Source: JAPLST01 sp964397565
Lineage (GTDB): Bacteria; Auribacterota; UBA3054; JAPLST01
Assembly (NCBI GenBank): GCA_964397565.1
Contig: CAYNJC010000021.1
Location: forward strand, 1 to 64,000
Length of the DNA stretch: 64,000 nucleotides
Direction: 5' to 3'
Of this stretch, positions 7,240 to 14,763 are shown piece after piece. The notes beneath the pieces are model-generated. The model was not told the origin of the DNA, did no database searches, and saw only the letters and a program-made list of their open reading frames with translations. The position numbers and the translations under genes are program-made. How positions within the stretch are numbered: the stretch's first letter is position 1; each line of letters begins with the position of its first letter.

Positions 7240-8117
7240 CGCCCGCCGTCCTTGGCGGCGATGACATCCAGCGCAATGTCCACGGCTGGCGCGCTGTGCG
7301 TCAAGGCGCCGATCGAAATACGATCCACGCCGGTCTGCGCCACCGCGCCCACATTCGCCAAGGTGACGCCGCCGGTCGCTTCGGTCGGCACGCGGCCCTT
7401 GCAGAACTGCACCACCGCGCGCATTGTATCCGGCGCCATGTTGTCCAGCATAATCAAGTCCACTCCGGCATCCAGCAGGGCGCGCGCGCTGGCGACATCC
7501 TCGGCCTCGGCCGCAATTGGCGTCTGCGGACACGCCTGGCGTGCCTGCGCCACCAGCGTGCGCGCATCCAGGGTGGTCAACAGCCAGTGATTGTCTTTCA
7601 GCATGATCATGTCGCCAAGATGCATCCGATGATTGTGTCCGCCACCGCAGCGCACGGCATACTTTTCGAGCAGACGCAGGCCCGGCGTCGTCTTGCGCGT
7701 GTCAACAATTACGCACGCCGTGTCCGCAACGGCCTCCACAAAGGCGCGCGTCAACGTGGCCACACCACACAAACGCTGGAGCATGTTCAGCAGCGTGCGT
7801 TCAACCGCCAGCACTGCGTGCGCCGCGCCGTTCATGCGCGCCAACGGTGTGCCGGCAGCCACCTGCGCGCCATCCTGCACCAGCGTGTCACACTGCACGG
7901 ACGCGTCCACTATCTGCACTGCCAACGCTATCAGCGGCATGCCCGCCACCACCAGCGCCTGGCGCGCGTTGACCACGGCCTGACAGGTCGTGCGCGCCGC
8001 AATGCTGACGCGGGTGGTGATATCATCATCCGCATGATCCTCGGCCAGCGCCGCGCAGACAAGCTGCCGCGCGGCGGCGGCAAGGTCAGCCGTCCATGCC
8101 GGCGCGCTCATTGCCAT
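7236..8117 (-). CDS. nadC: Nicotinate-nucleotide pyrophosphorylase (carboxylating)
   Basis: Quinolinate phosphoribosyltransferase, 293 residues, normal length. It converts quinolinate and PRPP to nicotinate mononucleotide in de novo NAD synthesis. Diagnostic motifs: EDHADDDITT near the N-terminus, ERTLLNMLQRLCGVAT, DTRKTTPGLRLLEKYAV, CGGGHNHR, MLKDNH, and the late EATGGVTLANV and GVDRISIGALTHSA. It follows the GT117 gene by 21 bp and overlaps birA by 4 bp. nadA and nadB are not in the window. The nadC-birA neighbourhood is a frequent pairing in bacteria. Confidence 0.95.
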   Translation of the reverse strand: MAMSAPAWTADLAAAARQLVCAALAEDHADDDITTRVSIAARTTCQAVVNARQALVVAGMPLIALAVQIVDASVQCDTLVQDGAQVAAGTPLARMNGAAHAVLAVERTLLNMLQRLCGVATLTRAFVEAVADTACVIVDTRKTTPGLRLLEKYAVRCGGGHNHRMHLGDMIMLKDNHWLLTTLDARTLVAQARQACPQTPIAAEAEDVASARALLDAGVDLIMLDNMAPDTMRAVVQFCKGRVPTEATGGVTLANVGAVAQTGVDRISIGALTHSAPAVDIALDVIAAKDGGR

Positions 8118-8138
8118 AGTTCCGGTGCGTGCGATGTG

Positions 8139-11100
8139 CTATTCCAGATATTTCAGGAAGCGCTCGCGCAGTTGGTCATCCGGATGATTTTTCAGCATTT
8201 GCACGCGCGGGTCCTGGGCCAAGCGGCGGACAGTCTTCTCGCGATCAAGCTTGATGGCCTTGTCGATGCACGCAAAGGCCGCGTCCATGTTGTTGCCCGC
8301 CATGCGCGCCACCGCCAGATCAAGCCAGGCGCTCCAGTCGTCCGGCCGCACCTGCGTGACGCGTTCAAACAGGCGCGTCATCCGACCCAAATCCTGACGT
8401 TGACTGAACACCGCCAGCAGATATTGATGCACTTCGGCATTGGTCAAGCCCGGCGCGGTGAGCAAGGTATCGTAGATGCTGTCGGCCGCGGCGCGATTGC
8501 CGCGTTGTTCGTACATCTGCGACATTTGCAGGTAATCCATCCAGGTGACGTTGGTGCCCGCCTGCACGCGCTGCTGCAAGTCCAGCAAACTGCGATTGCT
8601 GTCGCGCTGGTCGCGGATCACCTTGATCATGCCGTCAACGCGATCGTTGAGCGGGTCTTTGGTCTTGTATTCTTCGGCCAAGGTCAAGGCGTCGTCAAAG
8701 CGGCCCAAGCGCACATACATGCTGGCCAGGCGCATGTAGGCTTCCGCCGATTTCGGATACAGCCAGAGTGCCTGGCGATAAGCCCCCTCCGCTTCCGGCC
8801 ACATCTGATGGAACTCATACACGCCCGCGGACGCCGAACGCGCTTTCGAGAACGACTTCTGGGCCGGCTCATCGGCTTCGAATTCGCCCGGCCGGATCAC
8901 AATCCGCCCGCGTTCTTGCGCAAAATACAACGTCTTGCCCGCCTTGCACCAGTCATAGACCGCCGTCAGATATTCCCGCGACGGCAGTGTCCGCGGCATG
9001 TCGCCGATCGAGACCGAGGCGCTGGTCGCGCGCGCCCAGCACTGCGACACGGCCACGTCGCACGGCGCATCCGGCTGCGCTTTCAGCATCGTTTTCAGTT
9101 CGCGCCAATAGAGCGCGACGACGTCGTCATACTTAATCACGCCGCCCGCGGTAAACATGTTCGTCAAGCTAGCCCAATAGGCAAAATCACGCGCCACCTT
9201 GTCGGGCGTCAGCGTCACCTTGTCCTTGTTCAGTTTCATGATCAAGCCGGCCGGCTCGAGGTAGGGATACATCCACGGAATGACATAGCTTTCCTCGACA
9301 TAGAAGGCATGCGTATTGATGTTCTCTTTCCAGATCATCTCGGCCAGAATGCCGTTCAGGCGCATCACGCCGCTGACGCCGCCGACGCTGATCTTGCCGC
9401 CGACAATCTGCACGTCTTCTTCGATCGGCTCGCCCTTCTTCTTGCGATCCTCGACATCCTTGATGTAAATCTGGAAGGCGCGCTCGAAATCCTGTTGCGA
9501 GGGAATGTAAATCGTGCCCAGCTTGGGATCGCGCCCGCCCTGCTCCTGGCGCAGCGGGTCTTCACGCTCGGCGCCCACCCAGCGCAGCAGTCGCCGCACC
9601 CACGGCCAGACCGTTTGCGGCTTGCAATAGCGGTCGCGCAAGACGTTCATGTAGGTCGCGTCGGCCAACCCGTTCTGGGTGATCAGCCAGATGTCGCCGC
9701 GGAATTCATTGCAGCCGATCAGATATTCGGGCACAAAGCGGCCGGGATCCGTGCCGCCGAAAAAGACCGTGCCCGGCTCGCACACTTTCAGCATCTCAAT
9801 GCCAAAGACGTAGCCGAAATATTTCGTGCGCAAGTTCATTTCGCGCCAGTTCTCGATCGCCGAAATGGCCGGCGTGGTCGCCAGCAGCAGCGCAATCAAA
9901 ATACTGGCGGCATAACTCATCTGCGTGTTCATCACGCCGATGATCACCAACAAGCCGACCAGCACGAACACGCCGCCAAATATGAAATAAAACGGCATGC
10001 GCATGTGTTCCGGCACCGACACGCTGTGGGCCACAAAGGCCATGGTCTTGGTCATGCCGGTCGCGGCGATTTCGGCTGCGCAGCCGATAAAGACCGTGCC
10101 ATAGAGCGCCAACGCAACGCCGATCAGCAGGGCCGGCACGCGCCAGGTCGCCCCGGCTTTGCGCGCCAGCGGGAACAGCGCCGCGGCCGTCACCATCATG
10201 CCGTAGCCCACCAGCAGCCCGAGGCCGGCATGCCCCATGATGAAGAACACCCGGTTGATGTATTGCGAGGTGATGTCCATCTTCGGGTTCATCAGGAAGA
10301 CCATCCCGACACCGCACGCCACAAACGTGATGATCGTGTAAATGAGCCAGTCCCGCACGCGCGTGCGCTGCCAGTTGATCACCAACGCCACCAGGCTGAT
10401 GACGGCAAAAATCAAGACCAAGGGATATTGATCCCAGGTGTCTTTCAGATACAACCAGGTTTGATTCAGGAAATAGTCGAGCGGGCGCATGAACGAGGGC
10501 TTCTCATACTGCCCGCGCAAAATTGAATGCCAGAACCCTTCGACCGTGCGCGGCCGGCCCCAGTTCATCTGCGGATTCGTGACCGACGACAGCGGCAGGT
10601 AGAAATACACCGCCAGCCCGGCGAAGAACCAGCTCGCGATCTTCACCCATTCGGTCGAATTGAAAAACTTCTTGTTGACGTAGTACGCCACCGCCAGATA
10701 GATCAGGAACAGCCCGACAAAACAAGTGTAGAAATTCACCAGCGATCCGCTAAACGGCAGCATGCGCAAGTCCGGAATGCCGAAATGCCCGAAGTATTGC
10801 TGGGCGTTGAACGCCATCTGCGTGAAAATCAGCAGCACAATCGCATTCGCCGCGATATTCAGAAACTCTTCCATCGAGCGGCGCGTCGCAAATGTCAACC
10901 ACGCGAAGCTGAAGATCATCACCACGATCGTTTGATGCACCGTGATGCCCAGCGCGAAGAAGAAGGCTGCCAGATACAGGGCGATCCGCCGCTGCGGGTT
11001 GAACATGAACACCAGTGAGAGCGTGACGACCAGCACCATGAAAAAGGCGTTCATCGAATACACTTCGGCAATGGTGGATTGCGACCACGTGCCGGGCGTA

Positions 11101-11615
11101 TACGCGAACAGCACGCCGGCCGTGATCGCGCACAGCGAGTTCACCAGCCGCGGCGTGGTCAAACCAAAGCGTTCGAAGATCGGCAGGAGATGATGCGCGC
11201 GCAGATCCTCTTCCTGTTCGCTGAAAAAGAAATCGCCCGTCTTGGCCAATACCAACGCAATCATGCCGGCCGCCAAGGCGCCGCAGACGGCCGACATCAG
11301 ATTGACCCGATAGGCCACATCGCCCAGCGGCAAGAACGTGAAGAGCTTGCCAAGCATGGCCCACGCCGGATAGCCCGGCGGATGCGGCACGCCCAGCCGA
11401 AAGGCGCCCGTGATCAGCTCACCGGAATCCTCCAAACCGACCGTCGGCTGCAAGGTGAAGACATAGGTCGTCAGCGAGGTCGCAAAAGCGATGAAGCCGG
11501 CCAGCCAGTTGACCGGATGAAACCAGGCCCACAGTGACGGTTGCGCTACGACCGGCGTGGCCGCCGGTGTGAATGTCGGCGCCACAACGGCGCGCTTGAC
11601 GGACGGTTGTTGCAT
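8139..11615 (-). CDS. DUF2723 (GT117) membrane glycosyltransferase with TPR tail
   Basis: 1158-residue polytopic membrane protein, first gene of the operon. Residues ~35-620 contain about a dozen hydrophobic segments in the DUF2723 arrangement, with the luminal acidic motif LQPTVGLEDSGELI and VPHPPGYPAW near the first loop; this family (GT117) resembles protein O-mannosyltransferases and is believed to transfer sugars from lipid donors to exported proteins. A long soluble region follows, and the last ~230 residues hold TPR-like repeats (AYMRLASMYVRLGRFDDALT, WLDLAVARMAGNNMDAAFAC). ATG 11615 has an AAGGGAG Shine-Dalgarno. It might modify the many PEP-CTERM proteins encoded nearby; that is inference. 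Confidence 0.85.
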   Translation of the reverse strand: MQQPSVKRAVVAPTFTPAATPVVAQPSLWAWFHPVNWLAGFIAFATSLTTYVFTLQPTVGLEDSGELITGAFRLGVPHPPGYPAWAMLGKLFTFLPLGDVAYRVNLMSAVCGALAAGMIALVLAKTGDFFFSEQEEDLRAHHLLPIFERFGLTTPRLVNSLCAITAGVLFAYTPGTWSQSTIAEVYSMNAFFMVLVVTLSLVFMFNPQRRIALYLAAFFFALGITVHQTIVVMIFSFAWLTFATRRSMEEFLNIAANAIVLLIFTQMAFNAQQYFGHFGIPDLRMLPFSGSLVNFYTCFVGLFLIYLAVAYYVNKKFFNSTEWVKIASWFFAGLAVYFYLPLSSVTNPQMNWGRPRTVEGFWHSILRGQYEKPSFMRPLDYFLNQTWLYLKDTWDQYPLVLIFAVISLVALVINWQRTRVRDWLIYTIITFVACGVGMVFLMNPKMDITSQYINRVFFIMGHAGLGLLVGYGMMVTAAALFPLARKAGATWRVPALLIGVALALYGTVFIGCAAEIAATGMTKTMAFVAHSVSVPEHMRMPFYFIFGGVFVLVGLLVIIGVMNTQMSYAASILIALLLATTPAISAIENWREMNLRTKYFGYVFGIEMLKVCEPGTVFFGGTDPGRFVPEYLIGCNEFRGDIWLITQNGLADATYMNVLRDRYCKPQTVWPWVRRLLRWVGAEREDPLRQEQGGRDPKLGTIYIPSQQDFERAFQIYIKDVEDRKKKGEPIEEDVQIVGGKISVGGVSGVMRLNGILAEMIWKENINTHAFYVEESYVIPWMYPYLEPAGLIMKLNKDKVTLTPDKVARDFAYWASLTNMFTAGGVIKYDDVVALYWRELKTMLKAQPDAPCDVAVSQCWARATSASVSIGDMPRTLPSREYLTAVYDWCKAGKTLYFAQERGRIVIRPGEFEADEPAQKSFSKARSASAGVYEFHQMWPEAEGAYRQALWLYPKSAEAYMRLASMYVRLGRFDDALTLAEEYKTKDPLNDRVDGMIKVIRDQRDSNRSLLDLQQRVQAGTNVTWMDYLQMSQMYEQRGNRAAADSIYDTLLTAPGLTNAEVHQYLLAVFSQRQDLGRMTRLFERVTQVRPDDWSAWLDLAVARMAGNNMDAAFACIDKAIKLDREKTVRRLAQDPRVQMLKNHPDDQLRERFLKYLE

Positions 11616-11645
11616 ATGTACTACTCCCTTGCGTTAAGATAAGAT

Positions 11646-11674
11646 ATTGTAGGAAACTCGGCTGGCGCTGTCAA
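11646..11674 (-). promoter_or_regulatory. Near-consensus promoter of the GT117-nadC-birA operon
   Basis: On the minus strand: TTGACA (11674-11669), 17-nt spacer, TACAAT (11651-11646), giving a leader of about 25 nt to ATG 11615. The remaining sequence to 11853 shows no gene. Confidence 0.75.
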
Positions 11675-11853
11675 ACGGCACAGCCACAAGCCCAGCCGAG
11701 GCTGCTGCAAGCACCCCCGGCGACGCCTACATTTGAAGTAGTTTAGCATGTTTCACGCCATTGACATACGTTGTTTGATTGCAGTTGTTTACGAATCTGA
11801 ACGGGCGGTTATATCAGTCATTGCGCCATTTCTGACTGTCATTCTGACCGGCG

Positions 11854-12411
11854 CTAGTGACCGGCGGCCCGCGTGCGCCGCCCCGCCTGGCTTTCAGCAA
11901 AGAGCAGGTATTGTTCGACGAGATTGTTCAGCGCGGCCAACTCATCTTCGCCCAAGTAGTTTTTTGTGCTGGTGACAGCATGCTGGCGAATTTTGGCGCC
12001 GCACCAGCTGGTGAGGCTCATGTTTGGTTTGCCGCTGTCAGCGCGGGCATGAATGATCTCTGCTGCCGTGTGGCCGTTTTTGACGGTCTGGAAGAACTCG
12101 ATGCTGACGTCCTGGGTGGGGGCGTAATCAATGCTGGTGGTGTAGATATCGGTGATTCTCTGGTAGCAGCGCCGTTCGGAGGTGCGGATGTCTTGAATCC
12201 GGCGGAGCAACTCGTCAGAATAGTCAAAGGGATGATCGGGATTCTTCAGGCGTTCATCGTCAAGGACAAAGCCTTTGACAATGAATTCGCGGAGTTTCTG
12301 CGTGGCCCAGATGCGAAAGCGGGTGGCAACGGCGCTTTTGACGCGCTAGCCGACGGAGATAACGGCGTCGCGGTTGTAATGCGTCTATCGGCTGGACACG
12401 CCCTACACTAG
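11854..12411 (-). pseudogene. RhuM-family protein, C-terminal remnant
   Basis: The minus strand encodes the C-terminal part of a RhuM-type virulence/Fic-associated protein: HYNRDAVISVG, then TAG where the family has Tyr, then RVKSAVATRFRIWATQKLRE, FVLDDERLKNPDHPFDY, LLRRIQDIRTSERRCYQ, TAAEIIHARADSGKPNM and STKNYLGEDELAALN. The in-frame TAG, a second TAG a few codons upstream and the missing N-terminal half show it is dead; the intact stretch from ATG 12210 is only 118 codons. It ends about 12 bp from the 3' end of tRNA-Val, on the same strand. RhuM genes travel on mobile and restriction-associated islands. Confidence 0.8.
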
Positions 12412-12423
12412 GGCTTCTTGAAA

Positions 12424-12500
12424 TGGTGGGCGCTACTGGAGTTGAACCAGTGACCTCTACCGTGTGAAGGTAACGCTCTAACCAACTGAGCCAAGCGCCC
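12424..12500 (-). tRNA. tRNA-Val(CAC)
   Basis: Full cloverleaf on the minus strand: acceptor GGGCGCT/AGCGCCC, D-arm GCTC-AGC, anticodon stem TTACC/GGTAG with loop TTCACAC (anticodon CAC, Val GTG codons), T-arm ACTGG-TTCAACT-CCAGT, discriminator A and an encoded CCA at 12426-12424. The RhuM pseudogene lies directly beyond the 3' end, as expected of a decayed element integrated at a tRNA; no integrase or direct repeat was found. Confidence 0.95.
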
Positions 12501-12581
12501 ACGCAATTGCATTTGGTGCGGGGCATCCACCACTCTGCCAGTGTAGCAAAAGCCGGCCAGAAATGCAACTTCATTTTGTGG

Positions 12582-12610
12582 TGGACATTTCTCCGCCATT
12601 TGTATATAAT
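12582..12610 (+). promoter_or_regulatory. Promoter of rpiB and the ATPase cluster
   Basis: TGGACA (12582-12587), 17-nt spacer, perfect TATAAT (12605-12610); ATG 12658 follows with an ACAGGAG ribosome site. Confidence 0.75.
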
Positions 12611-12657
12611 GTTTGCTAGACAACATTGCAGGTATAAATCTTGCGACAGGAGCATGT

Positions 12658-13104
12658 ATGCGGATTGCCGTTGGCGCGGATCACGCTGGTTTTGATCTCA
12701 AAGAGGAAATTCGTCTCGAACTGGAAAAGCACGGCTACACCATCAGCGATTGTGGCTGTACCAGCAAGGACTCGACGGATTACCCGGACTACGCCCACCG
12801 CGTGGCTCGCGCCGTTACCGACGGCGCGGCTGATCGCGGTGTCCTGGTCTGCAGCACTGGCCTAGGCATGTCCATGGCCGCCAATCGGCATGCCGGTGCG
12901 CGCGCCGCGCTATGCCACAACTGTGACAGCGCCTATTTTGCGCGCACCCACAATGACGCCAACATTGTCGCCTTCGGCGCGCGCTACACCACCTTTCTCG
13001 ACGCGCGCGCGATCCTGCAGGTGTTTCTCGGCTCGCATTTCAGCGCGTCTGAACGTCATGCGCGCCGCATCTCGAAAATTGACGCCTGCGGCGAGACGCT
13101 ATGA
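12658..13104 (+). CDS. rpiB: Ribose-5-phosphate isomerase B
   Basis: RpiB/LacAB-family sugar-phosphate isomerase, 148 residues, interconverting ribose-5-P and ribulose-5-P in the cytoplasmic pentose phosphate pathway. Motifs: MRIAVGADHAG with His9, the catalytic Cys65 in GVLVCSTGLGMS, and ARTHNDAN with His98. Family length is normal. ATG 12658 carries an ACAGGAG site; the ATG at 12613 lies upstream of it without support. The stop overlaps the start of the next small gene (ATGA). Confidence 0.92.
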   Translation: MRIAVGADHAGFDLKEEIRLELEKHGYTISDCGCTSKDSTDYPDYAHRVARAVTDGAADRGVLVCSTGLGMSMAANRHAGARAALCHNCDSAYFARTHNDANIVAFGARYTTFLDARAILQVFLGSHFSASERHARRISKIDACGETL

Positions 13105-13244
13105 ACAGCGAAGGCGCACACATGGGTGAAATGATTGTGACCTGGCTCCTGCTGACGGTCCGGGTCGGTTTTCTGGTGGCGATTCTCACGTATGGCTTTA
13201 TCGAGTATCGGCGCTGGAGCAAGAAAAACAAGCGGCATGAATAA
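13101..13244 (+). CDS. Small single-span membrane protein
   Basis: 47-codon ORF whose ATG overlaps the rpiB stop. It encodes one transmembrane helix (VTWLLLTVRVGFLVAILTYGFI) framed by a short polar N-terminus and a very basic tail ending KKNKRHE, giving an N-out/C-in orientation by the positive-inside rule. Its place between rpiB and the first ATPase gene suggests cotranscription. No family recognised; it might be an ATPase-associated small subunit or a chance coupled ORF. Confidence 0.5.
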   Translation: MNSEGAHMGEMIVTWLLLTVRVGFLVAILTYGFIEYRRWSKKNKRHE

Positions 13245-13268
13245 GCATTGCGGCGGACGAACACGACC

Positions 13269-13583
13269 ATGAGCACGATCAACGACATTGTCGCGGCGGA
13301 ACGCACGGCCACCAGTGCGTTGGCTGCGGCGGAAGCAGCCGCCGCCGAACTGCGCGCGCAAGGATTGGCCGATGCGGCGGTCATACGCGCGCAAGCGCGC
13401 GAGCAGGCGGCCGCCGTGCGCGCCAACGCCGCGCAGGAAACCAGCGCGCGCAGTGCCGCCGCGGATGCCGCCAGTACGCACGCCACGGCCCAGCGCCTGG
13501 CCGAACGGCAGACGTGCTTCAACCAGCATGCCGAGGCCGCCGCCGCGTGGCTGGTCGAGCAGATCATCAACGGCGACGTCTAA
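13269..13583 (+). CDS. A/V-type ATPase subunit G/H (peripheral stalk)
   Basis: 104-residue, alanine- and arginine-rich, almost wholly coiled coil (AAEAAAAELRAQ, AREQAAAVRANAAQ), as in the subunit H/G peripheral stalk of archaeal and bacterial V-type ATPases. It would pair with subunit E to form the stator. ATG 13269 is preferred to 13248. The sequence is too simple for homology to be certain; position as first gene of an ATPase cluster is the main evidence. Confidence 0.7.
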   Translation: MSTINDIVAAERTATSALAAAEAAAAELRAQGLADAAVIRAQAREQAAAVRANAAQETSARSAAADAASTHATAQRLAERQTCFNQHAEAAAAWLVEQIINGDV

Positions 13584-13604
13584 CGCCGCGCGCGCCCCGT
13601 CACG

Positions 13605-14663
13605 ATGCTTTTTTCCTTTTGTGAATATCCGGCGGCCACGACACGCACGCGCAGTCTCAAAGCACGCCTGCTTCAGCCGGCCGACTGGCAGGCACTCGGC
13701 ACGACCGCCAATTTGGCTGCCGCACTGGCGTATCTAGGCACGACCGGCTATCAAGCCGCCCTGGGCGCGGCCGCCAGCCAGGCAACGGCGCTGCCCTCCT
13801 TGCGTACCATCGAACATGCATTGCACAGCGCGCTGATCGGCGACATGATCAATATCAGCCGGTTTGTCCACGGCGCGGCGTTCAGTCTGCTGGCATGTCT
13901 GACGCAACGCTATGAGCTCGTCAACGTCATCACCCAATTGCGTCGTCTGAGCCAGCCGGAACGGCACGCACATCATCTGGTGACCGAGCCGTATCAGCTG
14001 GGCATGCTGGCGCTGACGTCGTCCGCGGCCTGGGGCGCCTGCAACACCTTGAACGACCTTGGGCGGATGCTCGAACAAACCTACCTGCGCAATGAATTCC
14101 GGCTCGGGTTGGCCAGTTTTGGTGAGAGTCATGATCTGCTGCGCTTCGAAAGCGCGCTGGATGCAGCCTATCTGCATGAGCTGCTGGCACGGCTGGACGC
14201 CGTCAGCGACACCTGCCATCCGCAGATGCGCAAAATCGTCGGATCGGTCTTGGATGAATTGACCCTGACGGGCATGGCACGCTTTCGCTTCGCGCACGGG
14301 CTCGAGGCCGCCGCGGTCTATTCGCTGCTGCCCCTGCATGGCTGCGGCCGACTGGGCGAGCGCCAATTCTGGGAACTGGCCAAGGCACGCACGGAAGACG
14401 AACTGTGCCGTGCGCTGCAGGCGCTGCCTGGCTGGCAAACGCTGGCGGGCGCAACCTTGCGCGACGTGGTGCTGCAACTGCGGCGCGCGCGCCAGGCCAC
14501 CTGCCGCGCCGTCTTTTTGCGCGCGACCCCGCTCAGTATCGCGCCCACCGTCGCCTATTTCTTCATGAAAGAGCAGGAGATCATGGATCTGATTTGCACG
14601 TTGCAGATGAAACGCTTCAGCATCCCCTTCGCGGCGGAGCGCCTGGTGCGCGCCGCCGCATGA
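13605..14663 (+). CDS. atpC: A/V-type ATPase subunit C (V0 d-like)
   Basis: 352-residue helical protein of the subunit C/AC39 family, the funnel-shaped connector between the c-ring and the central stalk. Features include TRTRSLKARLL near the N-terminus, the FRFAHGLEAAAVY region, and LRRARQATCRAVFL with YFFMKEQEIMDLICTLQMK at the end, which is typical for the family's last helices. No clear Shine-Dalgarno precedes ATG 13605. In most A/V-ATPase operons this gene lies after E; here it comes before I. Confidence 0.85.
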   Translation: MLFSFCEYPAATTRTRSLKARLLQPADWQALGTTANLAAALAYLGTTGYQAALGAAASQATALPSLRTIEHALHSALIGDMINISRFVHGAAFSLLACLTQRYELVNVITQLRRLSQPERHAHHLVTEPYQLGMLALTSSAAWGACNTLNDLGRMLEQTYLRNEFRLGLASFGESHDLLRFESALDAAYLHELLARLDAVSDTCHPQMRKIVGSVLDELTLTGMARFRFAHGLEAAAVYSLLPLHGCGRLGERQFWELAKARTEDELCRALQALPGWQTLAGATLRDVVLQLRRARQATCRAVFLRATPLSIAPTVAYFFMKEQEIMDLICTLQMKRFSIPFAAERLVRAAA

Positions 14664-14676
14664 ACCTTGACTGGCA

Positions 14677-14718
14677 AAGTGCCAAGGTAGCAGGTGACAA
14701 GTAGCCAAGTGAAAACGA
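14677..14718. repeat. Degenerate heptad tract (atpC-atpI spacer)
   Basis: Six consecutive 7-mers: AAGTGCC, AAGGTAG, CAGGTGA, CAAGTAG, CCAAGTG, AAAACGA. Part of the genome's 7-bp-phased intergenic repeat class. Confidence 0.5.
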
Positions 14719-14763
14719 CTGCTGTTCGAATAGACGTAAATTATTTCGCCGCGAAAGAATTTA

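Noticed and set aside
7065..10526. 1153-codon plus-strand ORF
   Set aside because: Antisense to the GT117 gene and nadC; composition is His/Arg-rich shadow coding with no motif, whereas the minus strand has full family signatures.
11857..12411. 184-codon plus-strand ORF
   Set aside because: Opposite the RhuM remnant, whose residues match a known family on the minus strand.
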